Source: Streptococcus equinus
Lineage (GTDB): Bacteria > Bacillota > Bacilli > Lactobacillales > Streptococcaceae
Direction of reading: 5' to 3'
Length of the DNA stretch: 64,000 nt
Assembly (NCBI RefSeq): GCF_900101445.1
Contig: NZ_FNKE01000001.1
Span: forward strand, 1,178,001 to 1,242,000
A program made the position numbers and the translations under genes. Positions 19,650 to 29,895 of the stretch are shown piece after piece (within the stretch, counting starts at the first letter, position 1; the number at the start of each line of letters is the position of its first letter). The notes below the pieces were generated by a model. The model searched no databases, was not told the DNA's origin, and worked only from the letters and a program-made list of their open reading frames with translations.

Positions 19650-19727
19650 AATTATCACTATGGTCTTATGTCTTTTAAGGATTTTACTGCCATAGCATTT
19701 ATCAAAAAAGATTCCTCTTTTATCAGC

Positions 19728-19799
19728 CTACTTACCGTAAGCTGGTTTCTCATCAACTTTTTTAGCAAATGTCATCTTATAAGTTACGTTTATTATCAT
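19728..19799 (-). CDS. possible 23-residue peptide
   Basis: A short ORF starting MIINVTYKMTF and ending KPAYGK. It has a GAGG ribosome site seven bases before its ATG and a strong terminator about 80 bases downstream, so a small transcript is credible. No homology is recognised and no promoter is clear; coding status is uncertain. It shares no RYKNGD motif with the micropeptides near 57 kb. Confidence 0.35.
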   Translation of the reverse strand: MIINVTYKMTFAKKVDEKPAYGK

Positions 19800-19838
19800 A
19801 AGCTTACCTCATCTTTCATTTGGTAAAGCCATTATAAA

Positions 19839-19860
19839 AAGGAAAGCTTAAGCTTTCCTT
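19839..19860 (-). terminator. palindromic terminator downstream of recG
   Basis: AAGGAAAGCTT and AAGCTTTCCTT make a perfect 22-base palindrome followed on the minus strand by TTTATAATGG. It ends the recG-side transcript after the BOX-like repeat. Confidence 0.6.
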
Positions 19861-19884
19861 AGATTCAAGAAAAAGTCTTTTTTG

Positions 19885-20016
19885 ATACTTTCCTTAAGTG
19901 GTGTGGTCGGCAGCGAATTCCTGCAGAATTCCATGCCTAAGTTTTGAGCCCAAGGTCTCAAAACTTCCCGGTGGCTTATTCTAAATATTACAGCCACTTT
20001 CACCACGGCGGAAAGT
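19885..20016. repeat. BOX-like intergenic repeat, copy 1
   Basis: A 132-base element strongly similar to the one at 38517-38649. Ends ACTTTCC and GGAAAGT are complementary, inner GTGGTG/CACCAC extend the stem, and an AAGTTTTGAG/CTCAAAACTT hairpin lies inside. The organisation resembles the pneumococcal BOX family, but the sequence is not a recognised BOX subtype. It lies just after recG. Confidence 0.65.
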
Positions 20017-20094
20017 CTCCTTTTGTTAGGAGCGAAGCTTGCAAACCATTTGATGTAAAGCTAAAAACAGATTTGTCTGCATCTCAATGGATCC

Positions 20095-22110
20095 TTAATC
20101 AAAGTTACCTTTGTCTTTGAGGTTTTGAGTGATGATTTGCCATTGTGGTTCTTGGCGCCAATTTGGATTTGAAACAATCTGACTAGCAACTCGCCTAGCT
20201 TCTTCTAAAATATTATAATCTTCCACAATATCTGCCACTTGAAATTCTGGAATTCCCGATTGTCGTGTTCCGAAAATTTCACCAGACCCACGCATTTTAA
20301 GGTCAGCTTCAGCCAGCACAAAACCATCTGTGGTTTCTGTCATGATTTTCATGCGTTTTTTTCCTGTCTCGGTCTTTGGATTAGCAACCAAAATCGCATA
20401 AGATTGCTTATCACCACGCCCAACACGTCCGCGCAGCTGGTGTAGCTGACTAAGTCCAAAACGATCAGCATCCATGATAATCATGATGGTTGCATTTGGC
20501 ACATTGACCCCAACTTCAATCACCGTCGTTGAAACCAGAACTTGACTTTTTTGAGCTTTAAAGTCTTGCATGATAGTTTCTTTTTCTTCATTTTTCATAC
20601 GACCATGCATCAAAGCCACCTTGGCACATCCTGCAAAATAATCAGACAAATCTTCATGCAAAGCAATCGCATTTTTCAAATCCAGAGATTCAGATTCCTC
20701 AATCAAAGGTGAAATGACGTAAGCTTGCGCACCTTTTTGCAATTCTTTTTTGACCCAGTCAAGGACAACATCCAACTGCTCATGCTTGACCCAGCGTGTG
20801 ATAATTGGTTTTCGCCCTGCAGGCAATTCATCAATAATGGAAACATCCATTTCACCAAAAGCAGTAATGGCAAGCGTACGTGGAATAGGCGTCGCTGTCA
20901 TCATGAACACATCAGGATTTTCGCCTTTTTCACGGAAAATACGACGCTGATTGACCCCGAATCGGTGCTGCTCATCTGTAATAACAAGTCCAAGACGATG
21001 GTAACTCACCGCATCTTGAATCAGCGCATGCGTTCCCACAATCATATCCACAGAACCATCCGCAATCGCAGCAAGAGCGGCTTTTTTATTAGCTGCCTTC
21101 ATACCTGACGTCAAGATAGCAATGGATAAGTCAGGAAACAGCTGCGTTAAACTCTCGAAATGTTGTTCTGCCAAGATTTCTGTTGGCACCATCAAGGCTG
21201 ACTGATAGCCTGCCGTATAAGCCGCATACATAGCAAGACTTGCAACCACTGTCTTACCAGAACCAACATCCCCTTGCAAAAGACGGTTCATATGCCCACC
21301 AGAGCGCATATCAGACAAAATATCACTAAGGCTGCGCTTTTGCCCACCCGTTAAATCAAAAGGGAGACTCGCTATCTTATCAGCCACTTTTTGCTCATCG
21401 TATGCAATCATAAGACCGTTAGCTTCTGATTTATTATCTGCCTTCAAAGCTTGCAGATTCATTTGAAAATAAAAAAGTTCTTCAAACTTTATGCGACGAA
21501 GGGCTTGTTTGTATTCTGCTAAATCCTTTGGAAAATGCATAGCTTCTGTTGCTCTTGCTCGACCTAATAAACGGTATTTATCCAAGAAAACTTGGGGTAG
21601 ATTCTCAGGCAACCAATTTTGTGCTCCTAGAGCAAAAGCGGCTTTTATAGCTTTAATCAAAGCATTTTGCGAAATACCCTGCGCCACACGATAAACAGGC
21701 TGCATATCATCTTCAACCTGCGCTAAAATCTTCATACCAGTCACTGCTGATTTTAGAGCATCCCATTTTCCGAAAATCGCCACATCACTGCCAAGCTCAA
21801 CTTTATCTGCCAAATAAGGCTGATTGAAAAAAGATACTGCAATAACGGCTTCGCCTTGTTTGATTTTAAAAGACAGTCGATTACGCTTATAGCCATAATA
21901 CTGAACATTTGCTGGTGTTACCACTGTTCCAACAATAACAGCTTTTTCCCCGTCAACTAAATCTAAAACACTCTTGCTCTTAAAATCTTCATAACGAAAA
22001 GGATAATAAAGCAACAAATCCTCAATCGTATAAATGTCTAATTTATGGAATTTTTCTGCCGACTTAGGACCTAAGCCTTTCAATTCCTCAATTGATGATT
22101 GTAAATTCAT
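20095..22110 (-). CDS. recG: ATP-dependent DNA helicase RecG
   Basis: Full-length RecG (671 residues): N-terminal wedge domain with ELKGLGPKSAEKF, Walker A GDVGSGKTVVASLA, DEQH box ITDEQHRFGVNQR, motif III MMTATPIPRTLA and motif VI QLRGRVGRGDKQSY. It remodels stalled forks and branched DNA. The start follows GAGG. It lies downstream of alr, probably cotranscribed. Confidence 0.97.
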   Translation of the reverse strand: MNLQSSIEELKGLGPKSAEKFHKLDIYTIEDLLLYYPFRYEDFKSKSVLDLVDGEKAVIVGTVVTPANVQYYGYKRNRLSFKIKQGEAVIAVSFFNQPYLADKVELGSDVAIFGKWDALKSAVTGMKILAQVEDDMQPVYRVAQGISQNALIKAIKAAFALGAQNWLPENLPQVFLDKYRLLGRARATEAMHFPKDLAEYKQALRRIKFEELFYFQMNLQALKADNKSEANGLMIAYDEQKVADKIASLPFDLTGGQKRSLSDILSDMRSGGHMNRLLQGDVGSGKTVVASLAMYAAYTAGYQSALMVPTEILAEQHFESLTQLFPDLSIAILTSGMKAANKKAALAAIADGSVDMIVGTHALIQDAVSYHRLGLVITDEQHRFGVNQRRIFREKGENPDVFMMTATPIPRTLAITAFGEMDVSIIDELPAGRKPIITRWVKHEQLDVVLDWVKKELQKGAQAYVISPLIEESESLDLKNAIALHEDLSDYFAGCAKVALMHGRMKNEEKETIMQDFKAQKSQVLVSTTVIEVGVNVPNATIMIIMDADRFGLSQLHQLRGRVGRGDKQSYAILVANPKTETGKKRMKIMTETTDGFVLAEADLKMRGSGEIFGTRQSGIPEFQVADIVEDYNILEEARRVASQIVSNPNWRQEPQWQIITQNLKDKGNFD

Positions 22111-22195
22111 AAGACCTCACTTTGCTACTATTATAACAAAAAATAGATTCTAAATCGCCGCAAGAAAATCACGACAATCTAGAATCCTTTTTATC

Positions 22196-23302
22196 TTATT
22201 TTGAATAGAAACGTGGGATACGGTCACTTAGAAGACAGAGCACTTCATAATTGATAGTACCACGTTTTTGAGCCAAGTCAGTAGCTGAAATAACCTTGTC
22301 ACCTTCTTGACCAATCAAAGTTACTTTAGTTCCGATTGGGAATTTTTCTGGTAAGCGAATAGTGATTTGGTCCATTGACACGCGCCCAACGATTTCACAA
22401 AATTGTCCATTCACAAGAACTGAGAAGCCTTGCAAATCACGAGTCCATCCATCAGCATAACCAATTGGAACAGTCGCAATGTATTCTTCTTTTTGAGCTT
22501 TATAAGTTGCACCGTAACCAACAGTCGCACCAGCTGGAATTGTCTTCACGTGAACAAGAGCTGATTCCAAGCCAAGAGCTGGTTTAATCGGATATGGAAG
22601 AGCAATATCTGTTCCACTTGGATTCAATCCGTACATCACGATACCAAGACGAACGATATTGAAGATTGTTTCGCTGTGCCAGATACTTGTTGCTGAGTTA
22701 CTAGCATGAACAAGAGCAGGTTTTTCACTCAAGTTGTTAACAATATTTGTGAAGAATGCCAATTGTTCGTTAAATTTAGTGTCATCAGCTTCATCGGCTG
22801 TAGCAAAGTGAGTGAAGATACCTTCCACATTAGCGCCAGCTTTTTTCAAGTTAGCCATTAAGCTTTCAGCTTCTTCAAGACTACGCACACCAATACGTCC
22901 CATACCAGAATCAACTTTCAAATGAACGTTAACCCCTTTAAGACTGATGTCTTGCTCATTTGCCAAATCAAGCCATTCTTGACTAGCCACTGTTAAGGTA
23001 ATGTCATAATCACGCGCTAGAGCAACTTCATTAGGCATAATAACACCTAAGATTAAGATTGTTTCTTCAATACCTGCTTCACGAAGTTCAAGAGCTTCAT
23101 CGACATTTGACACACAAAAACCGTCAACTAAGTGATGCACTGCTTGTGCAACTTTTTTAGCACCATGTCCATAAGCATTAGCTTTAACAACCGCAAAGGC
23201 TTTTTTCCCTTCTGGAATATTAGCTTTAACCGCCTCAATATTATCACAAATAGCCCCTAAATCAATTAAGGCTCTTGTTGGTCGGTGTAAACTTGAAATC
23301 AT
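22196..23302 (-). CDS. alr: alanine racemase
   Basis: The 368-residue fold-III PLP enzyme makes D-alanine for peptidoglycan. The PLP lysine is in [14 protein letters not shown] and the active-site Tyr region is [12 protein letters not shown]; the dimer contact VSMDQITI is present. A GGAGGAG site precedes the ATG. acpS lies immediately upstream, as in other streptococci. Confidence 0.97.
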   Translation of the reverse strand: MISSLHRPTRALIDLGAICDNIEAVKANIPEGKKAFAVVKANAYGHGAKKVAQAVHHLVDGFCVSNVDEALELREAGIEETILILGVIMPNEVALARDYDITLTVASQEWLDLANEQDISLKGVNVHLKVDSGMGRIGVRSLEEAESLMANLKKAGANVEGIFTHFATADEADDTKFNEQLAFFTNIVNNLSEKPALVHASNSATSIWHSETIFNIVRLGIVMYGLNPSGTDIALPYPIKPALGLESALVHVKTIPAGATVGYGATYKAQKEEYIATVPIGYADGWTRDLQGFSVLVNGQFCEIVGRVSMDQITIRLPEKFPIGTKVTLIGQEGDKVISATDLAQKRGTINYEVLCLLSDRIPRFYSK

Positions 23303-23369
23303 TTTTTCTCCTCCAAAGCTAGTAAAAAATTTCTCGATTAATCCTACTTTTCAGTTTTCAAAAAACTTG

Positions 23370-23729
23370 TTACTCATCATCTTCTAAGATAACACTGGCT
23401 TGCACAAGATTCCCCGTATGAGAAAGTGAGATAAAGCATCTACCCGTAAACGGTGACTGGGTAATCTCAGGAGCACCAAGCTGATTGTTCAAAATTTCAA
23501 TATCTTGAAAACCAAGTGTCCCAATTCCAGTTCCCATCGCCTTAGCGAAAGCTTCTTTTGCAGCCCAACGCCCTGCCAAAAATTCCATTTGCCTTTTCTC
23601 AGCCTTAAAACCTGAAAAAACTTGAAATTCTTTTTCTGTCAGCACGCGCTTTGCAAATCTATTATTCTTCTCATACGCTCGCTTGATTGCATCTATTTCT
23701 TGCAAGTCAATGCCATGACCAATAATCAT
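23370..23729 (-). CDS. acpS: holo-[acyl-carrier-protein] synthase
   Basis: AcpS transfers phosphopantetheine from CoA to apo-ACP. The 119-residue sequence has the two signatures [13 protein letters not shown] (metal Asp) and [19 protein letters not shown], and ends with the [16 protein letters not shown] strand. Normal family length. AAAGGAG lies before the ATG. Confidence 0.96.
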   Translation of the reverse strand: MIIGHGIDLQEIDAIKRAYEKNNRFAKRVLTEKEFQVFSGFKAEKRQMEFLAGRWAAKEAFAKAMGTGIGTLGFQDIEILNNQLGAPEITQSPFTGRCFISLSHTGNLVQASVILEDDE

Positions 23730-23850
23730 ACGTCTCCTTTGTGAAAAACGATTTTAAACCAAATCAAAACTCTTATCAGCTTAATCGCTTAATGATTTCC
23801 AAAACTAAGGAGCTGAGAAAAATCCCCAGCCCCATAGGTTATTCAATTAA

Positions 23851-24906
23851 TTAGAATAGCAATTCCTCATAAGAATCATGACTTAAGGTTGCATGGATTT
23901 CACGAATCAATTTTTCAGTTTTATCCCATCCTAGACATGGGTCTGTGATCGATTTTCCAAATACCTCTGGTGTATCTTGGCGACCATCTTCCAAGTAAGA
24001 TTCAATCATGAATCCACGTACATACTTGTTAATTTTATCACTCCAGTCGCGATTAATCAATGTTTGACGTACAATACGGATTTGTTCAAGATATTGCTTA
24101 CCAGAATTGTCATGGTTCGTATCGATAACGATAAATGGATTTTCAAGTCCCATTTTTTCGTAATGAGCAATTGCTTTCAACAAGTCGTCATAATAGTAGT
24201 TTGGCACATTTTCGCCATGCTCAGTTAGTGCACCACGAAGAATAGCATGCGCCAATGGATTACCATCAGTTTCAACTTCTGCATTATGGTAGATGAAGTT
24301 TTGTTTGTTTTGTGCGGCATAAATACCGTTAAACATCACATTCAAATTACCAGATGTTGGATTTTTCATCCCTGCAGGGGCATCAATTCCAGAGGCAACA
24401 AAACGATGCTCTTGGTCTTCAACCGAACGAGCTCCAATAGCATGATATGACACCAAATCATCTACCAAGGTAAGGTTATCAGGATACAACATCTCATCTG
24501 CAGTTGTCAAACCAGTTTCTGTGATGACACGATAATGCAAATGACGAACAGCAGCAACACCGTTAATCAAATCTGGAAGTTTTGACGTATCAGGCTGATG
24601 CATCAACCCTTTATAACCATCACCATTTGTACGCGGTTTTGCTGTATAAACACGCATGACAATGAAAATCTTATCTTTCACTTCTTCTTGAATTTTCGCT
24701 AAACGATGAGCGTATTCAAGTACAGCATCTTCATTATCAGACGAGCATGGACCGATGACCAAGAGAATACGGTCATCTTCACCTTTGATGATTTTTGCCA
24801 ATTCAGCATCACGCGCTTTTTTCTTAGCAAGAAAATCACCTTCTAGTTTTGATAGTTCTTTGACTTGTGCAATATCAATCGTTGCACTCTTTTGATGTAT
24901 TCCCAT
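23851..24906 (-). CDS. aroF: 3-deoxy-7-phosphoheptulonate synthase, copy 2
   Basis: Class I (AroFGH-type) DAHP synthase of 351 residues that condenses PEP and erythrose 4-phosphate at the head of the shikimate pathway. Landmarks are VIGPCSSDNEDAV, AKPRTNGDGYKGLMHQ, VEDQEHRFVASG and DTNHDNSGKQ. It follows its paralogue by three bases. The two differ most at the N-terminus, where allosteric regulation resides in E. coli, so they may respond to different aromatic amino acids (inference). Confidence 0.94.
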   Translation of the reverse strand: MGIHQKSATIDIAQVKELSKLEGDFLAKKKARDAELAKIIKGEDDRILLVIGPCSSDNEDAVLEYAHRLAKIQEEVKDKIFIVMRVYTAKPRTNGDGYKGLMHQPDTSKLPDLINGVAAVRHLHYRVITETGLTTADEMLYPDNLTLVDDLVSYHAIGARSVEDQEHRFVASGIDAPAGMKNPTSGNLNVMFNGIYAAQNKQNFIYHNAEVETDGNPLAHAILRGALTEHGENVPNYYYDDLLKAIAHYEKMGLENPFIVIDTNHDNSGKQYLEQIRIVRQTLINRDWSDKINKYVRGFMIESYLEDGRQDTPEVFGKSITDPCLGWDKTEKLIREIHATLSHDSYEELLF

Positions 24907-24909
24907 AAA

Positions 24910-25941
24910 TTATTTACCTAGTGTATCGTAAATTTCGTGAACAAGTTTTTCAGTATTATCCCAACCAAGACATGGGTCTGTGATTGATTTACCAAAGACT
25001 TCAGGTTTGTCTTGACGTCCGTCTTCCAAGTATGATTCAATCATGAAACCACGAACGTATTTATTGATTTTTTCATTCCAATCACGGTTAATCAATGTTT
25101 GACGGACAATACGAACTTGTTCTAAATATTGTTTTCCTGAGTTGTCATGGTTAGTATCGATAATGATAAATGGATTTTCAAGTCCCATTTTTTCGTATTG
25201 TTCGATAGTATCGATGACATTATCGTAGTAATAGTTTGGCACATTTTTACCGTATTCGTTAAGTGCACCACGAAGGATAGCATGTGCAAATGGATTACCA
25301 GATGTTTCTACTTCTTCACCGTTAAACAAGAATGATTGTTTATTTTGAGCGGCATAGATACCGTTAAACATCACATTCAAGTTACCTGAAGTAGGATTTT
25401 TCATCCCTGTTGGGACACTAATGCCTGAAGCAACAAAGCGGTGTTGTTGATCTTCAACTGAACGCGCACCAACAGCAATATAAGAAACCAAATCATCTAC
25501 CAATGGAAGATTTTCCGGATAAAGCATTTCATCTGCTGTTGTTAAGCCAGTCTCTGAAATCACGCGATAGTGAAGGTGACGAACGGCTTTAATACCGTTA
25601 ATCAAGCTTGGTGCTTCTGATGTATCAGGTTGGTGCATCAAACCTTTATAACCATCACCATTCGTACGTGGTTTTGCTGTGTAGACACGCATTACCATAA
25701 AGACACGATCTTTGACTTCTTCTTGAAGTTTAGCCAAACGACGAGCGTATTCAAGCACAGCATCTTCATTATCAGATGAGCAAGGGCCGATGACCAAAAG
25801 AACTCGGTCATCTTCACCTTTAATGATAGCTTCTAGTTCGCGATCACGAGCTTCTTTTTTAGCTAGAACGTCACCAGTTAATTTTGATTCTTCTTTAAGA
25901 GCATCGAAATTAATCTTTTTACTTGTTGCTTTAAATGACAT
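24910..25941 (-). CDS. aroG: 3-deoxy-7-phosphoheptulonate synthase, copy 1
   Basis: The upstream member of the tandem DAHP synthase pair (343 residues), with the same VIGPCSSDN, PRTNGDGYKGLMHQP and ARSVEDQQHRFVASG motifs. Most of its length is highly similar to copy 2, indicating tandem duplication. The start follows AGGAGAGG. The gene symbol for each copy is nominal, since isozyme specificity cannot be read from the sequence. Confidence 0.92.
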   Translation of the reverse strand: MSFKATSKKINFDALKEESKLTGDVLAKKEARDRELEAIIKGEDDRVLLVIGPCSSDNEDAVLEYARRLAKLQEEVKDRVFMVMRVYTAKPRTNGDGYKGLMHQPDTSEAPSLINGIKAVRHLHYRVISETGLTTADEMLYPENLPLVDDLVSYIAVGARSVEDQQHRFVASGISVPTGMKNPTSGNLNVMFNGIYAAQNKQSFLFNGEEVETSGNPFAHAILRGALNEYGKNVPNYYYDNVIDTIEQYEKMGLENPFIIIDTNHDNSGKQYLEQVRIVRQTLINRDWNEKINKYVRGFMIESYLEDGRQDKPEVFGKSITDPCLGWDNTEKLVHEIYDTLGK

Positions 25942-25979
25942 ATATTTTCCCTCTCCTGAAATTAGTTAAGATTTCATAT

Positions 25980-26024
25980 ATTATACCATTTTCAAGAGGT
26001 TTTTCAATAAATTGTCAGAATTTT
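25980..26024 (-). promoter_or_regulatory. aroFG promoter with a weak CodY-like box
   Basis: On the minus strand TTGAAA (26002-26007) and extended -10 TGGTATAAT (TATAAT 25980-25985) are 16 bases apart. AAAATTCTGACAATT at 26010-26024, just upstream, matches the CodY box with three mismatches. Confidence 0.5.
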
Positions 26025-26036
26025 CTGTTGTCTTTT

Positions 26037-28559
26037 TTAAAAATGTTTGCGACCGTGGCAATTTTTGAATTTTTTACCTGATCCACATGGGCACAAATCG
26101 TTACGTTTAACGTTAGAGTAATCGATATCAGATTGTGCTTGAACATGTTGAGCAGAGATATTCTTTTCAGCCATAGTTGTTGCACGTTCTGTTGAGCGTT
26201 CACGTTCTTGTTGGTGAATTTGTGCTTTCATCATTGTACGTGTCACGTCGAATTCAATAGCACCAATCATAGCTTGGAACATACGGAAACCTTCTGATTG
26301 GTATTCAACAACAGGGTTATTTTGAGCGTATCCACGCAAACCAACAGATTGACGCAATTGATCAAGAGCATCAATGTGGTCTGTCCACTTGTTATCCACA
26401 ACCATCAAAATCAAAACTTTTTGGAATTCTTTAACAGCTTCTTCATCATGAAGTTTAGCGATTTGAGCATCGTAAACTGCCAAAGCACGTTTGTAAAGTT
26501 CTTCTTTGATTTCTTCAAAATCTAGATTTTCAAGGTCAGCTAGTTTAATAGAATCTTCCGCAACCAAGTTTGATTTAGCAAAATTCAAGATAGCCTTGAT
26601 ACCTTCTTCGCGGTCTGCACGGCTGTGTGCATCAACAGCACGATTAATTGTACGTTTAATCATTGCTTTGATTTCAGGTGCCAAATCACGGTCTGCTGTG
26701 ATAACATCGTGACGTTCAGCATAAATGATTTCACGTTGTTCACGCATCACATCATCGTATTGAAGGACTTGTTTACGCATATCATAGTTATTACCTTCAA
26801 CACGTTTTTGAGCTGATTCCACTTGACGTGTGAGCATCTTAGATTTGATGACTGCTTCTTCTTCATCAAGGTTCATGCGATCAAGGAAAGCTTTGATACG
26901 GTCTGAACCGAAACGACGCATCAAATCATCTTCAAGTGATAGATAGAATTGTGATTCACCTGGGTCACCTTGACGACCTGCACGTCCACGAAGCTGATTA
27001 TCGATACGACGGCTTTCGTGACGTTCTGTACCGATAACACAAAGACCACCAAGTTCACGAACCCCTTCGCCAAGTTTGATATCTGTACCACGACCAGCCA
27101 TGTTGGTTGCGATTGTAACCGCACCACGTTGACCAGCGTTCATGATGATTTGAGCTTCTTTAAAGTGGTTTTTAGCATTCAATACTTCGTGTGGAATACC
27201 AGCTTCAACCAATTTTTTAGAAATAAGGTCTGATGTTTCAACGGCAACCGTACCAACCAAGACAGGTTGACCTTTAGCATGACGACGTTTAACATCTTCC
27301 ACTACTGCTCGGAATTTAGAAGCAAGTGTTGGGTACAACAAATCTGGATGGTCAATACGTGCTACTGGTCGGTTTGTTGGAATTGGAATAATGCGCATGT
27401 TGTAAACTTCACGGAATTCCTCTTCTTCAGTTTTCGCTGTACCAGTCATACCTGCCAATTTTTTGTACATACGGAACATGTTTTGGTAAGTAATTGAGGC
27501 ACTTGTCTTAGATTCTTCCTGAATGCGCACGCCTTCTTTAGCTTCAATGGCTTGGTGCAAACCATCAGAGAAACGACGACCTTCCATTGTACGACCTGTA
27601 AATTGGTCGACGATTAAGATTTCGCCATTTTCACTAACCACATAGTCAATATCCAAAAGCATGATGTAGTTAGCACGAAGAGCGTTATCAATGTAGTGTG
27701 TTAAGGCAACATTTTCCAAATCGTAAAGATTTTCCAAGCGGAAATATTCTTCAGCTTTGTCGATACCACTGTCAGTTAGGCCGATTGTTTTTGTTGGTAC
27801 ATCGATGACGTAATCAACACTTTCAAGAGTCTTAACGAATTTATCAGCACGAACGTAAAGTTGGCTTGTTTCTGAAGTTACTTGACCTGAAACAATCAAA
27901 GGTGTTCTTGCTTCATCAATCAAAACTGAGTCAACTTCATCGACTAAAGCAAAGTTTAGTGGACGTTGAACCATATCTTCTTGACGAACAACCATGTTAT
28001 CACGAAGGTAGTCAAAACCGATTTCTGAGTTTGTAGAATAAGTGATATCACAGTTGTAGGCTTCACGTTTTTCATATGGTGATTTTGCAGACAAGTTGAT
28101 CCCTACAGAAAGTCCCAACCAACTGTAGACTTCACCCATTTCAGTTGCGTCACGTGTTGCAAGGTATTCGTTGACTGTGATAACGTGAACCCCTTCACCA
28201 GCAAGGGCGTTAAGGTAAACTGGCATAGTCGCAGTCAATGTTTTACCTTCACCAGTACGCATTTCAGGCACGTCACCATTGTGCATTACAATACCACCCA
28301 TGATTTGGACACGGTATGGGTAAAGACCAAGAACACGTTTAGCCGCTTCACGAACAACCGCAAAAGCTTCTGGCAATAATTGATCTAAGGTTTCACCATT
28401 TTGATATCGTTGTTGAAATTCTGGTGTTTTTGCTTTTAATTCTTCATCAGACAAAGCAGCCATCGCATCAGCGTATGACTCAACTTTCTTTGCAATTTTT
28501 TCTAATTTTCTTAATTCGCCTTTATCGTTTTCGATAACAGTTCGTAGAATATTTGCCAT
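26037..28559 (-). CDS. secA: preprotein translocase ATPase SecA
   Basis: SecA (840 residues) drives protein export through SecYEG. Walker [19 protein letters not shown]-type [30 protein letters not shown] and the C-terminal zinc motif [16 protein letters not shown] are all present. The ATG at 28559 ([10 protein letters not shown]) follows AAAGGAATTGGG and matches orthologue starts; the ten extra upstream codons are rejected. Confidence 0.97.
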   Translation of the reverse strand: MANILRTVIENDKGELRKLEKIAKKVESYADAMAALSDEELKAKTPEFQQRYQNGETLDQLLPEAFAVVREAAKRVLGLYPYRVQIMGGIVMHNGDVPEMRTGEGKTLTATMPVYLNALAGEGVHVITVNEYLATRDATEMGEVYSWLGLSVGINLSAKSPYEKREAYNCDITYSTNSEIGFDYLRDNMVVRQEDMVQRPLNFALVDEVDSVLIDEARTPLIVSGQVTSETSQLYVRADKFVKTLESVDYVIDVPTKTIGLTDSGIDKAEEYFRLENLYDLENVALTHYIDNALRANYIMLLDIDYVVSENGEILIVDQFTGRTMEGRRFSDGLHQAIEAKEGVRIQEESKTSASITYQNMFRMYKKLAGMTGTAKTEEEEFREVYNMRIIPIPTNRPVARIDHPDLLYPTLASKFRAVVEDVKRRHAKGQPVLVGTVAVETSDLISKKLVEAGIPHEVLNAKNHFKEAQIIMNAGQRGAVTIATNMAGRGTDIKLGEGVRELGGLCVIGTERHESRRIDNQLRGRAGRQGDPGESQFYLSLEDDLMRRFGSDRIKAFLDRMNLDEEEAVIKSKMLTRQVESAQKRVEGNNYDMRKQVLQYDDVMREQREIIYAERHDVITADRDLAPEIKAMIKRTINRAVDAHSRADREEGIKAILNFAKSNLVAEDSIKLADLENLDFEEIKEELYKRALAVYDAQIAKLHDEEAVKEFQKVLILMVVDNKWTDHIDALDQLRQSVGLRGYAQNNPVVEYQSEGFRMFQAMIGAIEFDVTRTMMKAQIHQQERERSTERATTMAEKNISAQHVQAQSDIDYSNVKRNDLCPCGSGKKFKNCHGRKHF

Positions 28560-28726
28560 CCCAATTCCTTTCGATAAACTTATCATCACATTTTATCATA
28601 AAAAGCGCTCTATTACAAGAATGCGCTACCATTGCAGCTCTCTTCTACAAGCGATAAAAATGCCTTGATATTTTAGTTTTATATTAATATCATTCTTAGT
28701 ATTTTCTGAGTATTTCACCTGCTACG

Positions 28727-28755
28727 ATTATACTCTTTTTTCACCTTAACAACAA
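28727..28755 (-). promoter_or_regulatory. secA promoter
   Basis: On the minus strand TTGTTG (28750-28755), a 17-base spacer and TATAAT (28727-28732) give a leader of about 160 bases. No other gene is seen in the 28560-28859 gap apart from this leader and the scrK terminator. Confidence 0.55.
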
Positions 28756-28790
28756 GAAAGCACTGTAATTCACAAGGAATTGTCAGCGTA

Positions 28791-28833
28791 AAAAAAGATT
28801 GAAGAATCATCCCAAATGGACTTTTCCTCAATC
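28791..28833 (-). terminator. terminator after scrK
   Basis: GATTGAGGAA and TTCTTCAATC pair over ten positions (one G-U), followed on the minus strand by TTTTTTT. Confidence 0.75.
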
Positions 28834-28859
28834 TCGCTAACATTTTGTTAATCAAGCGA

Positions 28860-29741
28860 TTAACGTTCTGAAACTTTCTTAGCCAAAGCAAAGTTACCAA
28901 GAGTCGCAGAACCATTTTCAGCCACACCTGGTGTCACGATATATTCTGTAACATCTGGAACTGGAACATAATCGTTCATCAACGCTTTAAATTTATCACG
29001 AACACGTTTTAGCATGTGTTCTTGTGCCATAACACCACCACCAAAGACAATCACTTCTGGACGATAAAGAAGTGTTGCTTGAACAGCAGCTTGTGCAATG
29101 TAGTAAGCTTGAACATCCCAAACATCAGAATTAAGTTCAATCAATTCACCACGGATACCTGTACGTGCTTCAAGTGATGGACCTGCTGCCATACCTTCCA
29201 AGCAACCTTTGTGGAATGGGCAAACACCATTAAAGTTTTTAGCAACATCTTGTGGGTGTGGAGCAACGTATACGTGACCTGCTTCTGTATGACCAAGACC
29301 ACCGATAAATTGACCGTTTTGAATAGCTCCAGCACCAATACCAGTACCGATTGTGTAATAAACAAGACTCTTAACGCCTTTACGAACGATTGTTTCACCG
29401 TAAGCAGAGCTGTTTACGTCAGTTGTAAAGTAAAATGGGACTTTAAAGTGTTTTGAAATCAAGCCAACCAAGTCAACGTTAGCCCAATGTGGTTTTGGAG
29501 TTGTTGTGATGTAACCGTATGTTTTTGAGTTTTCATCAACATCGATTGGTCCGAATGAACCAATAGCAATCCCTGCCAAATCTTCTTCAAAACGTTTGAA
29601 GAATGCTACTGTTTTATCAATTGTTTCATAAGGTGTTGTTGTTGGAAATTGAACTTTTTCGACAACTTGAAAATTCTCATCACCAACAGCACAAACAAAT
29701 TTTGTTCCACCTGCTTCGACACTACCGTATAATTTAGTCAT
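28860..29741 (-). CDS. scrK: fructokinase (ROK family)
   Basis: The 293-residue ROK kinase has the ATP site GSVEAGGTKFVCAVG at the N-terminus and the zinc motif GHVYVAPHP with CPFHKGCLEGMAAG. It phosphorylates the fructose released by ScrB. It lies downstream of scrA and completes the sucrose regulon. A separate terminator (29856-29879) between scrA and scrK suggests some independent expression. Confidence 0.92.
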   Translation of the reverse strand: MTKLYGSVEAGGTKFVCAVGDENFQVVEKVQFPTTTPYETIDKTVAFFKRFEEDLAGIAIGSFGPIDVDENSKTYGYITTTPKPHWANVDLVGLISKHFKVPFYFTTDVNSSAYGETIVRKGVKSLVYYTIGTGIGAGAIQNGQFIGGLGHTEAGHVYVAPHPQDVAKNFNGVCPFHKGCLEGMAAGPSLEARTGIRGELIELNSDVWDVQAYYIAQAAVQATLLYRPEVIVFGGGVMAQEHMLKRVRDKFKALMNDYVPVPDVTEYIVTPGVAENGSATLGNFALAKKVSER

Positions 29742-29855
29742 GTTATCTCCCTTTTAATTGCTAGTTTTCTATCAAATATTATACAAAAAATCAAAAGATA
29801 TATCAAGTGTAAAAGTGCTGTAAAGCTTATTATATCAATATTTAACTCCATATAA

Positions 29856-29879
29856 AAAGAGGTTCATTCGAACCTCTTT
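29856..29879 (-). terminator. terminator between scrA and scrK
   Basis: AAAGAGGTTC and GAACCTCTTT form a 10-bp stem with T-run on the minus strand. Confidence 0.75.
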
Positions 29880-29895
29880 GTTTATAGATATATAC

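Noticed and set aside
20725..21108. 127-codon plus-strand ORF inside recG
   Set aside because: Antisense to conserved RecG helicase motifs; His/Arg/Asn-rich product with no recognisable domain.
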